DNA of 64,000 nt from Bugulina stolonifera (taxonomy: Eukaryota > Bryozoa > Gymnolaemata > Cheilostomatida > Bugulidae). Positions within the stretch are counted from its first letter, which is position 1; the number at the start of each line of letters is the position of its first letter. Under the pieces are notes generated by a model that was not told the origin of the DNA, did no database searches, and saw only the letters and a program-made list of their open reading frames with translations. Positions 36,980 to 47,674 of the stretch are shown piece by piece. Made by a program: the position numbers and the translations under genes. Location: NCBI GenBank assembly GCA_935421135.1, contig OW285196.1, positions 7,203,501-7,267,500 on the forward strand, given 5' to 3'.

Positions 36980-37458
36980 ATATTTCCATATACTCCTTAT
37001 ATAACGCAGGTACACATTAGATCCATGTATCCATTGCAATATGCAATTGTGTAGTATTGCTACTCCACCTAACACCAAATATGCCAAAGTAAAACCTGAA
37101 CAGTCTCTGAAGTAGAAGTGTGGTTAATTTATGTTGAACCCTTGACCCACATCACTCACTACATTACACTGAAACTATACTGTGGTTAACACATGTATAT
37201 AAATAATATAAATATCTTGGAGTAAGAATTGTTTAAATTGTTTGATGATATTAGTCCTAAACGCATTTAAGCATGTCCTTTGATGATGATACTCAGATGA
37301 ATATTGAAATATTAGGAAATAAATAAAAAATAAACAATGCGTCTTGTATTACTATTTATAATTAAAATACTATCCCACGCCAAAATTCTTCAATTATTAT
37401 TCTTTAGTTATGCAGTAGTAAGTAGCCTATTGGTGCAGACTATAATTATACTACTATG
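36980..37458. other. Intergenic, nothing seen
   Basis: No exon, RNA gene or repeat that I can support. Confidence 0.4.
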
Positions 37459-37720
37459 ATACAGCATCTGGTATTACAGCACCTGGTATTACAGCATCTG
37501 GTATTACAGCACTTGGTATTACAGCATCTGGTATTACAGCACCTGGTATTACAGCATCTGGTATTACAACATCTGGTACTACAGCATCTGATATTACAGC
37601 ACCTGGTATTACAGCATCTGGTCTTACAGCATCTGGTCTTACAGCATCTGGTATTACAGCACTTGGTATTACAGCATCTGGTATTACAGCACCTGGTATT
37701 ACAGCATCTGGTATTACAGC
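37459..37720. repeat. 15-bp minisatellite, about 17 units
   Basis: Head-to-tail units of GGTATTACAGCA(C/T)CT with few variants. Fifteen is divisible by three, so open frames appear on both strands (LVLQH and CCNTR repeats); these are not taken as genes. Confidence 0.95.
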
Positions 37721-38025
37721 TACCATACACTGTACATTATAGCTAAACTGTAGTTAGTCTGCTAGTCTTGTACAATGCTGTTGATATCATTTGACTGTGT
37801 GTCACGTAGCAATAGCTGTTACATCACATCACATCCTAGACCACAGAACCAGAACCTACGCCACACAGCTTACTACATTGGAGATCAAATTCAAAACAAA
37901 AAGACCTACAGATAGCGCACTACCACTACATACTACATGTACTTACAGCTGGTGAGTCCTAAGTACTTTGGCTCCAATTAAATGTTATAACTGACAATAC
38001 AAAAGCCCCAATTTTAGTTATAACA

Positions 38026-38187
38026 ACTCTCCAGGGCCTGCCTATCGGTCCTAACATTCTTCAGGGCCTGCCTACCGGTCCCAACACTCTTCAGGGCCCG
38101 CCTATCGGTTCCAACACTCTTCAGGGCTTGCCTATCTGTCCCAACACTCTGCATGGCCTGCTTATCGGTTCCAACATTTTTCAGGGC
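38026..38187. repeat. 30-bp minisatellite, about 5 units
   Basis: Units around CAGGGCCTGCCTACCGGTCC followed by CAACACTCTT, with several substitutions per unit. Confidence 0.9.
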
Positions 38188-38940
38188 TAACCAGTCTAAA
38201 TACAATCGCTGTGAAGTTTCACAGGAAATTGTGATCTACTACTTCCTGTTGAGCTGTTTCCTACCTCCAACCGCTGAGAGAGAGAGTCTTCCCAGCTTGG
38301 AATACTCTTGCCTCTTTTCCCAGAGAGCGAATCTTCTGCAGAACCTATTTTGTGCAGTACAAGACAACTCCAGTATATTGAAATGGGAATTCTCAGTTCA
38401 TCAGAATTAATTAGTTCTGTATTTTTATTGCTTTATAATTTTCGAAGTTATGCCCACTTACTCTATTTGTGCTGCATCTACAACTCTCATTGACTCCTGT
38501 TGGAAATCTACAGCCATTCGGTCCATCTTGTCACTCTGTAACTTACATTCTATCTTTTTAGCACCTACAACAACAGTTTATCATGCATCGAGTTGCCAGC
38601 ATCCACAACTCTACCAATAATATTATTCATTCATAAAGAATGTGAAGTTTTAGACGCTGTTTTATTATGCTGAGGACAAACGATAGACTGGTTCAATGAA
38701 AGGACACTAAAGATGTGAACTTTTGTACGCTGTTTTGTTATACTGAGGAAAATCAATTAAATTTTTAATTGGCTAAAATTTTTCTGCTATATTTTCAGCA
38801 TATTATATTGACGACACAAGACTAAATAAATCATGAATCTTGATTCGCTAATATCTATTTTGCTGCTCTGCTCTAACACATGAGTAAGTCGGTATAAAAT
38901 AAGCAGGAACCATACTAGTGAAATCCAAACAGCAAAACTA
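38188..38940. other. Intergenic, nothing seen
   Basis: No supported feature between the 30-bp minisatellite and the tRNA gene. Confidence 0.4.
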
Positions 38941-39012
38941 TGGAGATGCCGGGGATTGAACCCGGGGCCTCACACATGCAAAGCGTGCGCTCTACCACTG
39001 AGCTACATCCCC
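38941..39012 (-). tRNA. tRNA-Ala (TGC)
   Basis: 72 bases on the minus strand fold as a complete tRNA. The 7-bp acceptor stem GGGGATG/CATCTCC has the G3:U70 pair that identifies alanine tRNA, and the discriminator base is A. D-arm is GTAGCTCAGTGGTAGAGC, the anticodon loop reads TTTGCAT (anticodon TGC), and the T-arm is GGGTTCAATCCCC. There is no intron. An internal RNA polymerase III promoter (boxes A and B) is present. Intact, likely functional. Confidence 0.96.
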
Positions 39013-39372
39013 TACATATTTGCACTGTTGAAACCAGAATAAAAAACAAATCCGACAGCTTGTGGGAAGAGACAGGTGACATTGATAAAGGAGAATTAAA
39101 TTATTTAGGGTACCACACCTACCATATTAACATAAATAATAATTATCTTCAACTCACTTTACTGACATCCACTGCAACTGTATGTACCTCTAATTTGGTT
39201 ATGCTAGTAGTATAATTAGAACAGTATCAATGTATCATGTATACTCAATACCTACATCAGTGTATACCCCATCGTCACGAACTTTTAATTATAATTAGAA
39301 GTTATCCTCCCTCAAATCATCTTCCCCTACTTTTTGAATTGAGAGAGGATAACTTCTAGCTATGGTTAATAC
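39013..39372. other. Intergenic, start of segmental block B
   Basis: From about 39230 the sequence matches 18140-18280 of block A. No gene seen. Confidence 0.5.
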
Positions 39373-39934
39373 TGTAATGTCTTTGTGCCTTCGGGTACTA
39401 GTGCCAACCCGATAGTGCCGGTGAGAAGAGCCTATGAGTGGTGCTTAGCCTTCTCTATTACATAAGAGAGCGAACAGTACTTGTAGTTATAGTATTTAAC
39501 CAAGACGACCCATAGGTCCTGAGTCAACGTTTAGACTTGTACTTGAGAATGAGTATGTTCAGTCCTAGTAGGTAGTTCGGGCATCAAGGTTCAGTGGACC
39601 TAATCAGCTGGAACTAACCTTAGCTACGAGAGAAGACTCTGTGTAAGTAGTATAGAAGTATCTTTATTGAGATCCAAGCATCAAATGACAGAACAATGCA
39701 ATGCACATGTTTTACATGTATATAGTTTTAGACTTCAATAAAATTCCCTGTAAAAGACTTATACATAGTAATTTATAACATACTGTTTAGTCCAGGAAAT
39801 GCATAATAGAGTAATTATGAACAAGTGTAATTGAGGCAAGTACAAGATTAGTTGGATGAGTATGAGTTGAGCAAGACAACTCACAGTCCATCGGGTAGAC
39901 TGAGGCCCATTATTAGGTGTCCCGGGTCACCACA
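39373..39934 (-). repeat. Solo LTR with 4-bp target duplication
   Basis: 562 bp, TGTAATGTC...CACCACA, flanked by ATAC at 39369-39372 and 39935-39938. Block A has the empty site near 18270. Sister of the LTR at 36303-36979. Confidence 0.85.
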
Positions 39935-40334
39935 ATACTCTATTAGTGCCAAACCTACTTTACCTTAGTGTAATGTTATTTGCAAGCCATTTACTCTGCG
40001 CTCCTCTACATAGTATTTTAACTGTATGTAGAGAGATTCAGAAGTTCGTCAATACTATTTTTCATTCAAAGAAGTCAATCAGATAATACAAGTTATTAGG
40101 GTGTGAAGACATCTTGGCCACAGGTAGCGCTAGAGCTCAAATGTGGCGTTTTTGGGCCATTACTTCGTGGGAGGCATCAGTATAGCCTAGGTAACTTGGT
40201 ATCTCATTGAGATGGGGTCGTTTCTATATCTACCCTCCCCATATCCTACATAAAGTCACACTTAAAACACTCTTATTTACACTCTAAATCAGTTGTTTCA
40301 TTGGCTGGCATGAGATCAGAGCAAGTAGTACTAG

Positions 40335-41229
40335 CCCTTTTGCGTGGAAAGCGACATTTATGTCGCCGAGCGACACTATGTGAGTTAGGGGAAGCGACAT
40401 AAATGTCGCTTCCGATATCGTTTTGTATTATCAGGTTTTATTGGTTGAATTCGAGGGGTTTGACAAATAAATGATGAGAAATGACTAGAAAACATTTCGA
40501 ATAATATAGTCTGACTTAGACTCTTATAAATTCGGAGGATTCATCTTTATTTCTTCTAGTACTTCTTCGGGAAGACTTTTTCATTTGAAAAATGGCGACT
40601 TCCAGTCAAAATGAATTACAACGGCGATCAACAAGAGTTAGAAGGGATTTTGGGATTGTGGATTGTATTATGGGTGGTGATGCTTGGTTAGATAGTGAAG
40701 GAAGTGATATAGAAATAGAAAATTTTGAAAGCAGTGATGAATCTGATAGCGAAAATTGTAATCATAGTGATAGTCATAGTAGCAGTCATAATGTCAATGA
40801 TCATCATAATGATAATAATCATACATTTACATTTACATTTATTTGGGTTTTCTAAAAGTTTACAGATAATATTATTTATTTAGGTAACAATAGTGATCAT
40901 GCAAATGATGGATTTAGAGGTCCTTGTATTTATCTAAGGGATTAGTCATCGGTCACTCGTGTTGCTTCACGGCCAGCTGAATTTTGGTATACAGCAGGGG
41001 CTATACAGGATACATTTGGTAATAGTTGAGTTTATTCTAGGTGAAAACTAATACCATTTCTGAATTCTATATACTTCCTTCCATATTCTGTGAAAGTATC
41101 AAGCAATTCTATTAAAAAATGTGAAAATTATTGTTGTTCAAGCAAAGGCATATTGAAGATCGAAAATTTCCCTAAATAAACCTCCCTGTGGAGCCCTGTT
41201 TGCAACAAAAGAACGTCCCTGCGAAAGGG
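40335..41229 (+). mobile_element. Small DNA transposon remnant flanked by CTAG
   Basis: Imperfect terminal repeats (CCCTTTTGCGTGG at left; complement of CCTGCGAAAGGG at right) are bounded on both sides by CTAG (40331-40334, 41230-41233). Just inside the left end are two palindromes built on GCGACAT: 40351-40366 and 40390-40413. It carries one short acidic ORF. The CCC ends and acidic ORF recall piggyBac, but piggyBac uses TTAA, so the family is open. Confidence 0.55.
40592..40855 (+). CDS. Acidic 87-residue ORF, possible transposase N-terminus
   Basis: Begins MATSSQNELQRRSTRVRRDF, then a highly acidic serine-rich tract, then histidine/asparagine-rich low complexity. Basic-then-acidic N-termini of this kind are common in piggyBac-type transposases, but the catalytic region is absent. 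A degraded stretch near 40950-41030 (PAEFWYTAGAIQDTFGN) may be further remnant. Confidence 0.4.
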   Translation: MATSSQNELQRRSTRVRRDFGIVDCIMGGDAWLDSEGSDIEIENFESSDESDSENCNHSDSHSSSHNVNDHHNDNNHTFTFTFIWVF

Positions 41230-41269
41230 CTAGGGCTGCCTTGTGCTTTGTTGGCTCAGTGTGTATCTA

Positions 41270-41560
41270 CTGCTCTGGTGTAGTGGTAACAATGTTCAGT
41301 CCACACCGTGCCAGGTGAATAGGTTGCACCAGGTTCAAACCCCTGTCAAAGGCGGGTATTTTCATGGATTTGAAGCAAGTCTTCCACTGCTTACTAAACA
41401 ATTTCCCTGCTTAAATAACATCCCAATATTAGCCAAAAAGCCACCCGCCCCTCCCACCCCCAATATTGTTATAGTATTGGATAATCATGGATCTCACCGT
41501 ATTTTACAAGAAGTGAAACAATATTTTAATGGGTAGCCCCTCCAGTGTCCCTATCCTCCC
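41270..41560 (+). repeat. tRNA-derived SINE
   Basis: Box A TGGTGTAGTGGTAACAATG (41276-41294) and box B GGTTCAAACCC (41332-41342) at tRNA spacing, without a pairing acceptor stem. The 3' part (AAGTGAAACAAT...CTCCCTATTT) is shared with the sequence left of the Ty3 element at 19060-19105. Confidence 0.6.
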
Positions 41561-42024
41561 TATTTGGAGCAGCAGTAACTTGTCAAGTATGTGCACTATA
41601 TTATTATAACACACATGTAGGTCAGTAGGTCAATTATGCTAAAGAAACTGTATTAATACAATTCACAGTTCACTGCAATATTTGAGTTGTAATAGAGAAG
41701 CCTTTTATCTATTTGCTGTGTTAGTCATACACTAAAGGTAGCTATTTCATTGGATTAGCTGCTCAGATTCCTAGTCTAAGTTCCTGGTCTAGGTAAGTTC
41801 CCAGCCTACGTTCAAAGCAGTTATTAGCTAGTCTCAACTATTGGCTATTCTAGGGGTAGTAGTATACCCACATACTAGTGTCACTGCAGTATCAGTAAAA
41901 TCTAAAATGCGTGTAGACTGCACGTGCACACCCTGACTACATTGTTATTACAGGTTTGGGGTATTATAGTCTCGTTTTTATTGGCTCAGTAACTACAGCT
42001 CACAGATGGAAACTAGGCTATGAA

Positions 42025-42741
42025 ATGGCAAACACTGAAGCTAAATATGTGGTAAGAAGATGTTATTCTAAATTAGTGAAATTATGTTTTGCTTTTGTCT
42101 ATGGAATAGATTGCATTGTGTATTCATGGAGTATTAATTATTGTATACATTGCAATTATTCACCCGACCTGTGGCCGACCTTTTCCTGTCGAACCTCTGA
42201 GTGCTTATTATTATTATTTTCGTCGTTAATTCGCAACCTTGTAGTGTAACTGATGAATATAAATATATAGGTATATAATATAATAATTATGTAGCTGTGT
42301 AACCAAATAAAATGAGTTGCTGGCACGGTAAGAGTCTGAGCCGTGCTGACCTGACACACTACATATAATATTATTATTATATCTATCCAAATAGTACACT
42401 ATGCGTAACTTGTAGCAGAACACCAACTCTATGTCTATTCTAGCATGTCTCCTGTACAAATGAATTAGTTGTATGGATTAAGGAGTGACTAAGTAAGGCT
42501 AAGCAGTACGCATTACAGTGTACCACATTACTGAGACACATTGGCCATTGACGTCTGACACGATCATATTCAGCATTATTTACAGATAACCAATGCTGAA
42601 TTGGAAGCGTTTAAGAAAGACTATTACAATGGCACAGGAGGTAAATATAACCTTGATATTCAAGCACCACACCTGGCGAAGTTAGCGGATGGATATCTTA
42701 ACAGATACAAGAGGACAGGTGATTGGACGGATGCTTTGAAG
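42025..42741 (+). CDS. NTase-TPR protein, copy 3, first two exons only
   Basis: Exon 1 42025-42051 (MANTEAKYV) and exon 2 42586-42741, with donors and acceptors as in copies 1 and 2. Exon 2 encodes 52 residues nearly identical to copy 2, with A-to-T at its second residue and KRTGDW in place of KETGDW. The large last exon is not found before the window ends, so the second intron would exceed 21 kb and would contain both Polinton-like elements. The gene may continue to the right or may be a truncated duplicate. Confidence 0.65.
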
Positions 42742-43243
42742 GTAATGAAATACACCGTAATTAGATATAATGTAACATGATGTTCTCATGTAGCCTTAGA
42801 TCTTGTATTGAGTTCGATACAGGGAAAGGGTACGGGTGTGACCACATGCAGAGCCATTGGCTCTGACCACATGCAACACATATGTAGGCGCAGGACCGTG
42901 TTGCCTGCAAAAATTTCACCCAAGAATTCAACTACAATCTACATAATATTGCATCTCTCCCCAACCCTTTGTTATGTATATAGGAGTGGCGCAAAAAGTC
43001 TGGAAATGCAATCATGAACCAATTTTGAAAATCAGTGTATTATGTCACATTGTTTTGCCAACTGGGAGAGGCAGTGCTTTTCCTAGACAATAACACAAGG
43101 AACTTTGAAACTACCAACAGTGAGAAAGTACTTTGAATGCTTATAATAAATAAGCCCCCCTGTCACTCAAAGTTTACCCTCCACCCATTAGATTGATCTG
43201 CCCAGTTATTCTCTTGGCCTTGACTTTTCCAGTAAGCTTCTCT

Positions 43244-43500
43244 TATGTTTATCCACTAATTGTAATAAATTATTATTACAATTTGTGGATAAACATAGGA
43301 GTTGTCTCTTCTCAGAGAAGACGATTGAAAGAACAGACAACTTCTAGATGGGCATTATATCTTTAAAATACTGAGTGGAGGCTCCATGGGAGGCCGTACT
43401 ATTCATCGGTACGTCCGTAGCTCTGTTGTCCTTTGGTCTGCTTAGATGGGCTAAACGTACTACTATCTCGCAGCCAAGCAATAAATAGGACGTGCCTCAA
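43244..43500. repeat. Insertion led by a 25-bp hairpin
   Basis: Absent from the matching place in block A (about 25095-25105). It starts with 25-base arms (43244-43268, 43273-43297) differing at one position around a 4-base loop, followed by a second short fold (GTTGTCT...AGACAAC). No clear target duplication and no coding capacity. Confidence 0.65.
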
Positions 43501-43685
43501 GCGGAAACGGGTATTATTTGAGTCATTGAATCTCTGATCAATTGATCCAAATAGAGTTCCGTTACACTGCTACATAGAAAGACCCACGTGTTGAGCTAAG
43601 AATACTGATAGACCAGCAGCTGTTTTTTCTGTGGTGTACTCACACCGAATATTTGGATAAATAGACCAAGAAGACTTACTACAGT

Positions 43686-44236
43686 AGTAGTATAGTCAGT
43701 GCACTTCTATACAGACACGCACTCATTGACCCCTGTTTTCAACCAATCACAAGCCGGTATTTCCGATTTCAACCAATCACAGAAGAGCACAAAAATTTTG
43801 CACACGACCTTGCCAAGGTCACCCCAAAATCCCCCCTTCTGATTGGTCGAAAAAACATTTGCACACTTGACCCCAAACCCGGCCACGACCCCTTCCCTCC
43901 CTCCTTCCCACCCTCCTCCCCTCCCCCACCCCTCACTCCTCCCTCCTCCCCCGCCACCGCCCTCGCCCCGTCCGCACCACCGCCGCCGCCGCCACCACCA
44001 CCCTCACCACCGCCGCCGCCACCGCCACCACCACCGCCGCCATCACCGTCATCACCGCCACCCCTCCTCCACCGCCGCCCACCCTCCCCCGCAACCCTCC
44101 ACTCACCCGAACGACCGATCGTTTGAGGCGGTCAAGCCGCGTCCGCCCACGTTGCGTGCGGCGCCGACCGTACACGTGGAGGCGACGCCAGTGCCCCGTA
44201 TCCACCGGGCCAAGCGACTAGGCCGCGGCCCGCCGC
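43686..44236 (+). repeat. Left terminal inverted repeat, element 1
   Basis: About 551 bp. Outer part AT-balanced with two CCAAT boxes (near 43750 and 43780) and an ATTGG; inner part GC-rich with (CCG/CCA)n runs from 43905 to 44095. Confidence 0.9.
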
Positions 44237-44263
44237 CCATCCCGAGTTCCACTGGGGTGGGAC

Positions 44264-44271
44264 TATAAAAG
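44264..44271 (+). promoter_or_regulatory. TATA box, element 1
   Basis: TATAAAAG 61 bp before the first ATG (44325), at the inner edge of the terminal repeat. With the CCAAT boxes in the repeat it forms a plausible polymerase II promoter. Confidence 0.7.
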
Positions 44272-44324
44272 ATAAGTTTGTCTGATGATAGTATTAATAC
44301 CAAGAAGACTTAGTCATAGCAAAC

Positions 44325-45665
44325 ATGTCTTTTCTCACCAAAGGAGCAGCGGGGAGATATGTACTTTTAAAGGAAGTCCTCCCGAAGTCTGTATGGGATT
44401 ATATGATCAAAAGTAATATCGAAGAAACGAATAGTCCATGGATGTGGTATTGGGTTGACAGACTTGCTCATAATTCCTTAGTGGTAGAGCTTGCCATCTA
44501 TTTTAGAACACTTTCACTCTCTATGAATATCCCTTTTAAGATAGGAGAGGAAAAGTTGAGGAAAATGGCACTTTGTTATGAAGACTTAACAGGAGCTAGG
44601 TCAAGATTTTCATCTATGGTAGAAACAAAAAACTCATCCGTTTCTTCTCCCTTACTCCTTCTTAGGAATGCGGAGTTGTCAACCTGGTGTAGAGTGGAGG
44701 TTGAGAAGATTATTGAAGATAGAAACTGGGATGAAACTGGTGTGGGAGCGGAGGCCACTTTTAACACTCACTTCTTACTATATCTGGATAATGAACCTGG
44801 TGGGGAAGGCTCAAAGAATGAACTCTATCATAGAGTATTGAACATATTAAAGGATGGGGCAAGAAGATGTCGCTTTGAGGATGGGAAGGAGAAATCGCGA
44901 GCAAAGAGGAGTTACAATAAAGAAAGCATCCCTGGTTTAATTCTTAGTAGAGGTAATACGCTATATGCAGGGCGATTGTTTGGAGAACTAGATCCATCCA
45001 AAAAGGGGTTAGAGGTGATAAGAAGCCCTTCACCAGGAGATGCTAGATTAGAGGTGAGAGAGACTTCTACAGGAGAGACTAACCAGGTTATGATAGAAGA
45101 GGCTGAAATGTGTGACATTGGAGAACTAGATTCATCCAAAAACGGGTTAGAGGAGATAAGAAGCCCTTCACCAGGAGAAGCTAGGGTGGAAGTGAGAGAG
45201 ACTTCTACAGGAGAGAATAACCAGATTATGATAGAAGAGCAAACTCATGTAGAAACTAAAGAAGAGGTTGAAATATGTGACAAAAGGGAACAAGAGATTA
45301 GAAAGATAGAACAAGAATTGGCACTAAAGAAAGTGGAATTGGCGGGAGCACTGGGGTGGAAAGAAGCACTAGAGATGCAACAGAGAATTGATGCAAGAAA
45401 AGAGAGAAGAGCAAATCGCATTGCCTTCTTAGAAAAAAAGTTAACAGAGGAAAGAATGGAAAAAGAGAGGTTAATGATGGAAATCGAGCGTTTGCAAAAA
45501 GAAGAAGAAGAAGAAGAAGAAGAAGAAAAAATGGATAGTGTATCAATTATTGATCACATAATTCCCCACCTGGCTAACAAACTAGATGATGATGATGCAA
45601 AAGCAGAAGGGGAAGATACTAAACTGCCACAGTGGGTTCCAACAGGAGAAAGTAATGATGAATAA
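44325..45665 (+). CDS. Unknown coiled-coil protein, element 1 (ORF1)
   Basis: 446 residues; counterpart of the 442-residue protein in element 2, nearly identical. The difference in length is a longer glutamate run (GAA microsatellite near 45500). First gene after the TATA box. See the element 2 entry for domains. Intact. Confidence 0.85.
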   Translation: MSFLTKGAAGRYVLLKEVLPKSVWDYMIKSNIEETNSPWMWYWVDRLAHNSLVVELAIYFRTLSLSMNIPFKIGEEKLRKMALCYEDLTGARSRFSSMVETKNSSVSSPLLLLRNAELSTWCRVEVEKIIEDRNWDETGVGAEATFNTHFLLYLDNEPGGEGSKNELYHRVLNILKDGARRCRFEDGKEKSRAKRSYNKESIPGLILSRGNTLYAGRLFGELDPSKKGLEVIRSPSPGDARLEVRETSTGETNQVMIEEAEMCDIGELDSSKNGLEEIRSPSPGEARVEVRETSTGENNQIMIEEQTHVETKEEVEICDKREQEIRKIEQELALKKVELAGALGWKEALEMQQRIDARKERRANRIAFLEKKLTEERMEKERLMMEIERLQKEEEEEEEEEKMDSVSIIDHIIPHLANKLDDDDAKAEGEDTKLPQWVPTGESNDE

Positions 45666-45705
45666 AAGTGTATAGATTCCAATTGTTCTCTCAAACAAGG
45701 GCAAG

Positions 45706-46122
45706 ATGTCAAAGCAAGAGGTAGTATGTAGAAATGAGAATTATGAAGATGTGGCTGATGGTCTCTTAGATGAAGTAGTAGCTATCTCTGCTGAAGAGGG
45801 AAGGGAGCAAATAGGAGAGAGAAGCAACAAAAGAAAGAAGTTCACATTCTACATAATCATAATACTATTTATACTTTCTTGCTCATCTTTATCCCCATCA
45901 GTTTACACATATCTAAGTGATAGGGAACCACCCAATGGCAAAGACAAAGGAGTACTTAAGCAAGGACACTTTTTAAAAACAAACACAACTCTATTAGCTA
46001 CTCAACTGGATCAGCATGCGTCCACACCAAGAAATCGATCTTCGCTTGCAGAGTCTCTTCACAGCTCTAGTCTGTGGTCCAACAGGGAGTGGAAAAACGG
46101 AACTACTATTCAGTCTTATTAA
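45706..46122 (+). CDS. Single-pass membrane protein, element 1
   Basis: 138 residues, with a hydrophobic segment at residues 46-65 after the basic stretch NKRKK. Overlaps the start of the ATPase gene in another frame. Identical to its element 2 counterpart over 135 residues; it has three more residues because the shared stop is changed in the overlap. Confidence 0.65.
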   Translation: MSKQEVVCRNENYEDVADGLLDEVVAISAEEGREQIGERSNKRKKFTFYIIIILFILSCSSLSPSVYTYLSDREPPNGKDKGVLKQGHFLKTNTTLLATQLDQHASTPRNRSSLAESLHSSSLWSNREWKNGTTIQSY

Positions 46123-46675
46123 GAGAGTTGATGAAATTGCTTCACCCACTCCTGTTGAAATCATTTACTGCTATGGAGTTTGGCAACGCCGCTTTGAGGA
46201 TTACAAAGATAAAGTAAGGTTTCATTCAGGACTCATTGATGTAGAGATGGATATAGAGCGTGATGGGAAGAATCGCTGGCTCATCATTGATGACTTGATG
46301 GGTGAAGTCGGGGGGAAAGAGACTACTAATGCAATCTTTACAAAGTTCAGTCACCACCTGAACAGAAGCGTCTTTTTCTTACTACAGAACCTTTTCCCGA
46401 AAGATAATAGAACAGTGTCAATAAACTCGCAGTACTTTTTCTTGTTCAAGAACCCCAGAGACGGAATGTCTGTTACCAATCTTGCAAAGCAGGCTTTTCC
46501 TCAGAGTACAAGAGCTGTTCAAGAAGCTTTTAGTGATGCTACACGTAAGCCACACTCTTTTCTATTCTTGAATCTTCGCCAGGAAACCCCGGAGTGGGCT
46601 AGACTGATCGGTAATTTTGCTTCTGAGCACTCTCCCATGACTGTATATATCCCGAATACCCTGGAATATAAGTAG
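46016..46675 (+). CDS. FtsK/HerA-type packaging ATPase, element 1
   Basis: 219 residues with Walker A GPTGSGKT (21-28) and Walker B WLIIDDLM (88-95). Differs from element 2 at a few positions only. Intact by sequence. In Polintons this A32-like enzyme is expected to package DNA into the capsid. Confidence 0.88.
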   Translation: MRPHQEIDLRLQSLFTALVCGPTGSGKTELLFSLIKRVDEIASPTPVEIIYCYGVWQRRFEDYKDKVRFHSGLIDVEMDIERDGKNRWLIIDDLMGEVGGKETTNAIFTKFSHHLNRSVFFLLQNLFPKDNRTVSINSQYFFLFKNPRDGMSVTNLAKQAFPQSTRAVQEAFSDATRKPHSFLFLNLRQETPEWARLIGNFASEHSPMTVYIPNTLEYK

Positions 46676-46740
46676 CATTCACATCTCTACTCTCTCCATA
46701 AACTGTTTTGGACTCGGAGAGAGCACATCCATCATCAAGC

Positions 46741-47106
46741 ATGAGATACATTAATTCGCCCAAGTATTCTCCAAGGTTGAGGAAGAATGCCTTGAGTATA
46801 TATGCACTGACAAAAGCATCTGCAACCATCAGAGATTCAACCATTGCTGAGGCTAACAAAGACCTTATACTCGCTCTTGTTGAATGTGCTAGAAATGTAT
46901 TATTAGGTAATGTTCATCTGACTACCGCTCAGTTGAACTCTCTACGCCGACATAGAAGGGCCATTGAGGATCTCACCAACTCTCGTACTAGTGTGAGGCA
47001 GAAAAAGTTAATCCTACAACGTGGTGGATTTTTAGGTCTTCTTTTGAAGCCATTGGCAAGTTTACTCGGAGGTGTGCTTGGTGGATTAGGTGGTGGACAA
47101 AGGTGA
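46741..47106 (+). CDS. Small glycine-rich virion-type protein, element 1
   Basis: 121 residues from the ATG at 46741. Central arginine-rich helix (LNSLRRHRRAIEDL) and glycine/leucine tail (QRGGFLGLLLKPLASLLGG), a conserved small-protein type of animal Polintons. Intact. Confidence 0.7.
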   Translation: MRYINSPKYSPRLRKNALSIYALTKASATIRDSTIAEANKDLILALVECARNVLLGNVHLTTAQLNSLRRHRRAIEDLTNSRTSVRQKKLILQRGGFLGLLLKPLASLLGGVLGGLGGGQR

Positions 47107-47140
47107 AATAAGTCTCAAGTTTTCTAAAAAGTATCTTCTT

Positions 47141-47674
47141 ATGGATAAACATACATATGAATCAATGAATAGTAGAAACAACAAAAAAGGAGAGCATCTA
47201 CCCTCACTCTCTACAAATGGGGATCTACTCCTGGCAGAAAAAAGCAGAAAAGATGTAATATCTAACCTCAAAAACCCTAATACAGACATCTACTCTCAGC
47301 TAGAGCAACATACTCATAAAATGAATAAGTTCCTAAAAGAGTTGGAGAGATCACGCCATCCCCAGCAAGAGTTGTATAATACATTAGAGGGAATTAACAC
47401 TAGGTTTAATGAAATGCATACATGGAGACAAAGAGAAGAAGAAGCACAAGAGCGAGGGCGAGAGAAAAAAAGAGATGATGAAAAGAGGCGAAGTGGCTCA
47501 AGGTCACCACTACCACACCCATATAGGAGAGAAACAAAACCAGAGAAGTCAGAAGCTGGCGCACGTTGGAGTAGGAAGGGTGATAATAGAAGTCCTATCA
47601 AAACTAGGTCTAGGCGAAAGCTTCCTAAAACCCCTCTTGCAAGCGATAGTAAAAAAGAAAGATGGATGATATAG
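47141..47674 (+). CDS. Charged protein, element 1, start codon lost
   Basis: Counterpart of the 189-residue protein of element 2. The ATG there (55449) is ATA here (47108-47110), so the first usable ATG is at 47141 and 17 or fewer N-terminal residues are lost. The C-terminal end overlaps the integrase start by 13 bp. Confidence 0.6.
   Translation: MDKHTYESMNSRNNKKGEHLPSLSTNGDLLLAEKSRKDVISNLKNPNTDIYSQLEQHTHKMNKFLKELERSRHPQQELYNTLEGINTRFNEMHTWRQREEEAQERGREKKRDDEKRRSGSRSPLPHPYRRETKPEKSEAGARWSRKGDNRSPIKTRSRRKLPKTPLASDSKKERWMI

Noticed and set aside
37446..37746. ORFs over the 15-bp minisatellite
   Set aside because: Open on both strands simply from the repeat sequence.
40331..41233. Assignment to piggyBac
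   Set aside because: piggyBac inserts at TTAA; the flanks here are CTAG, so the family was left open.
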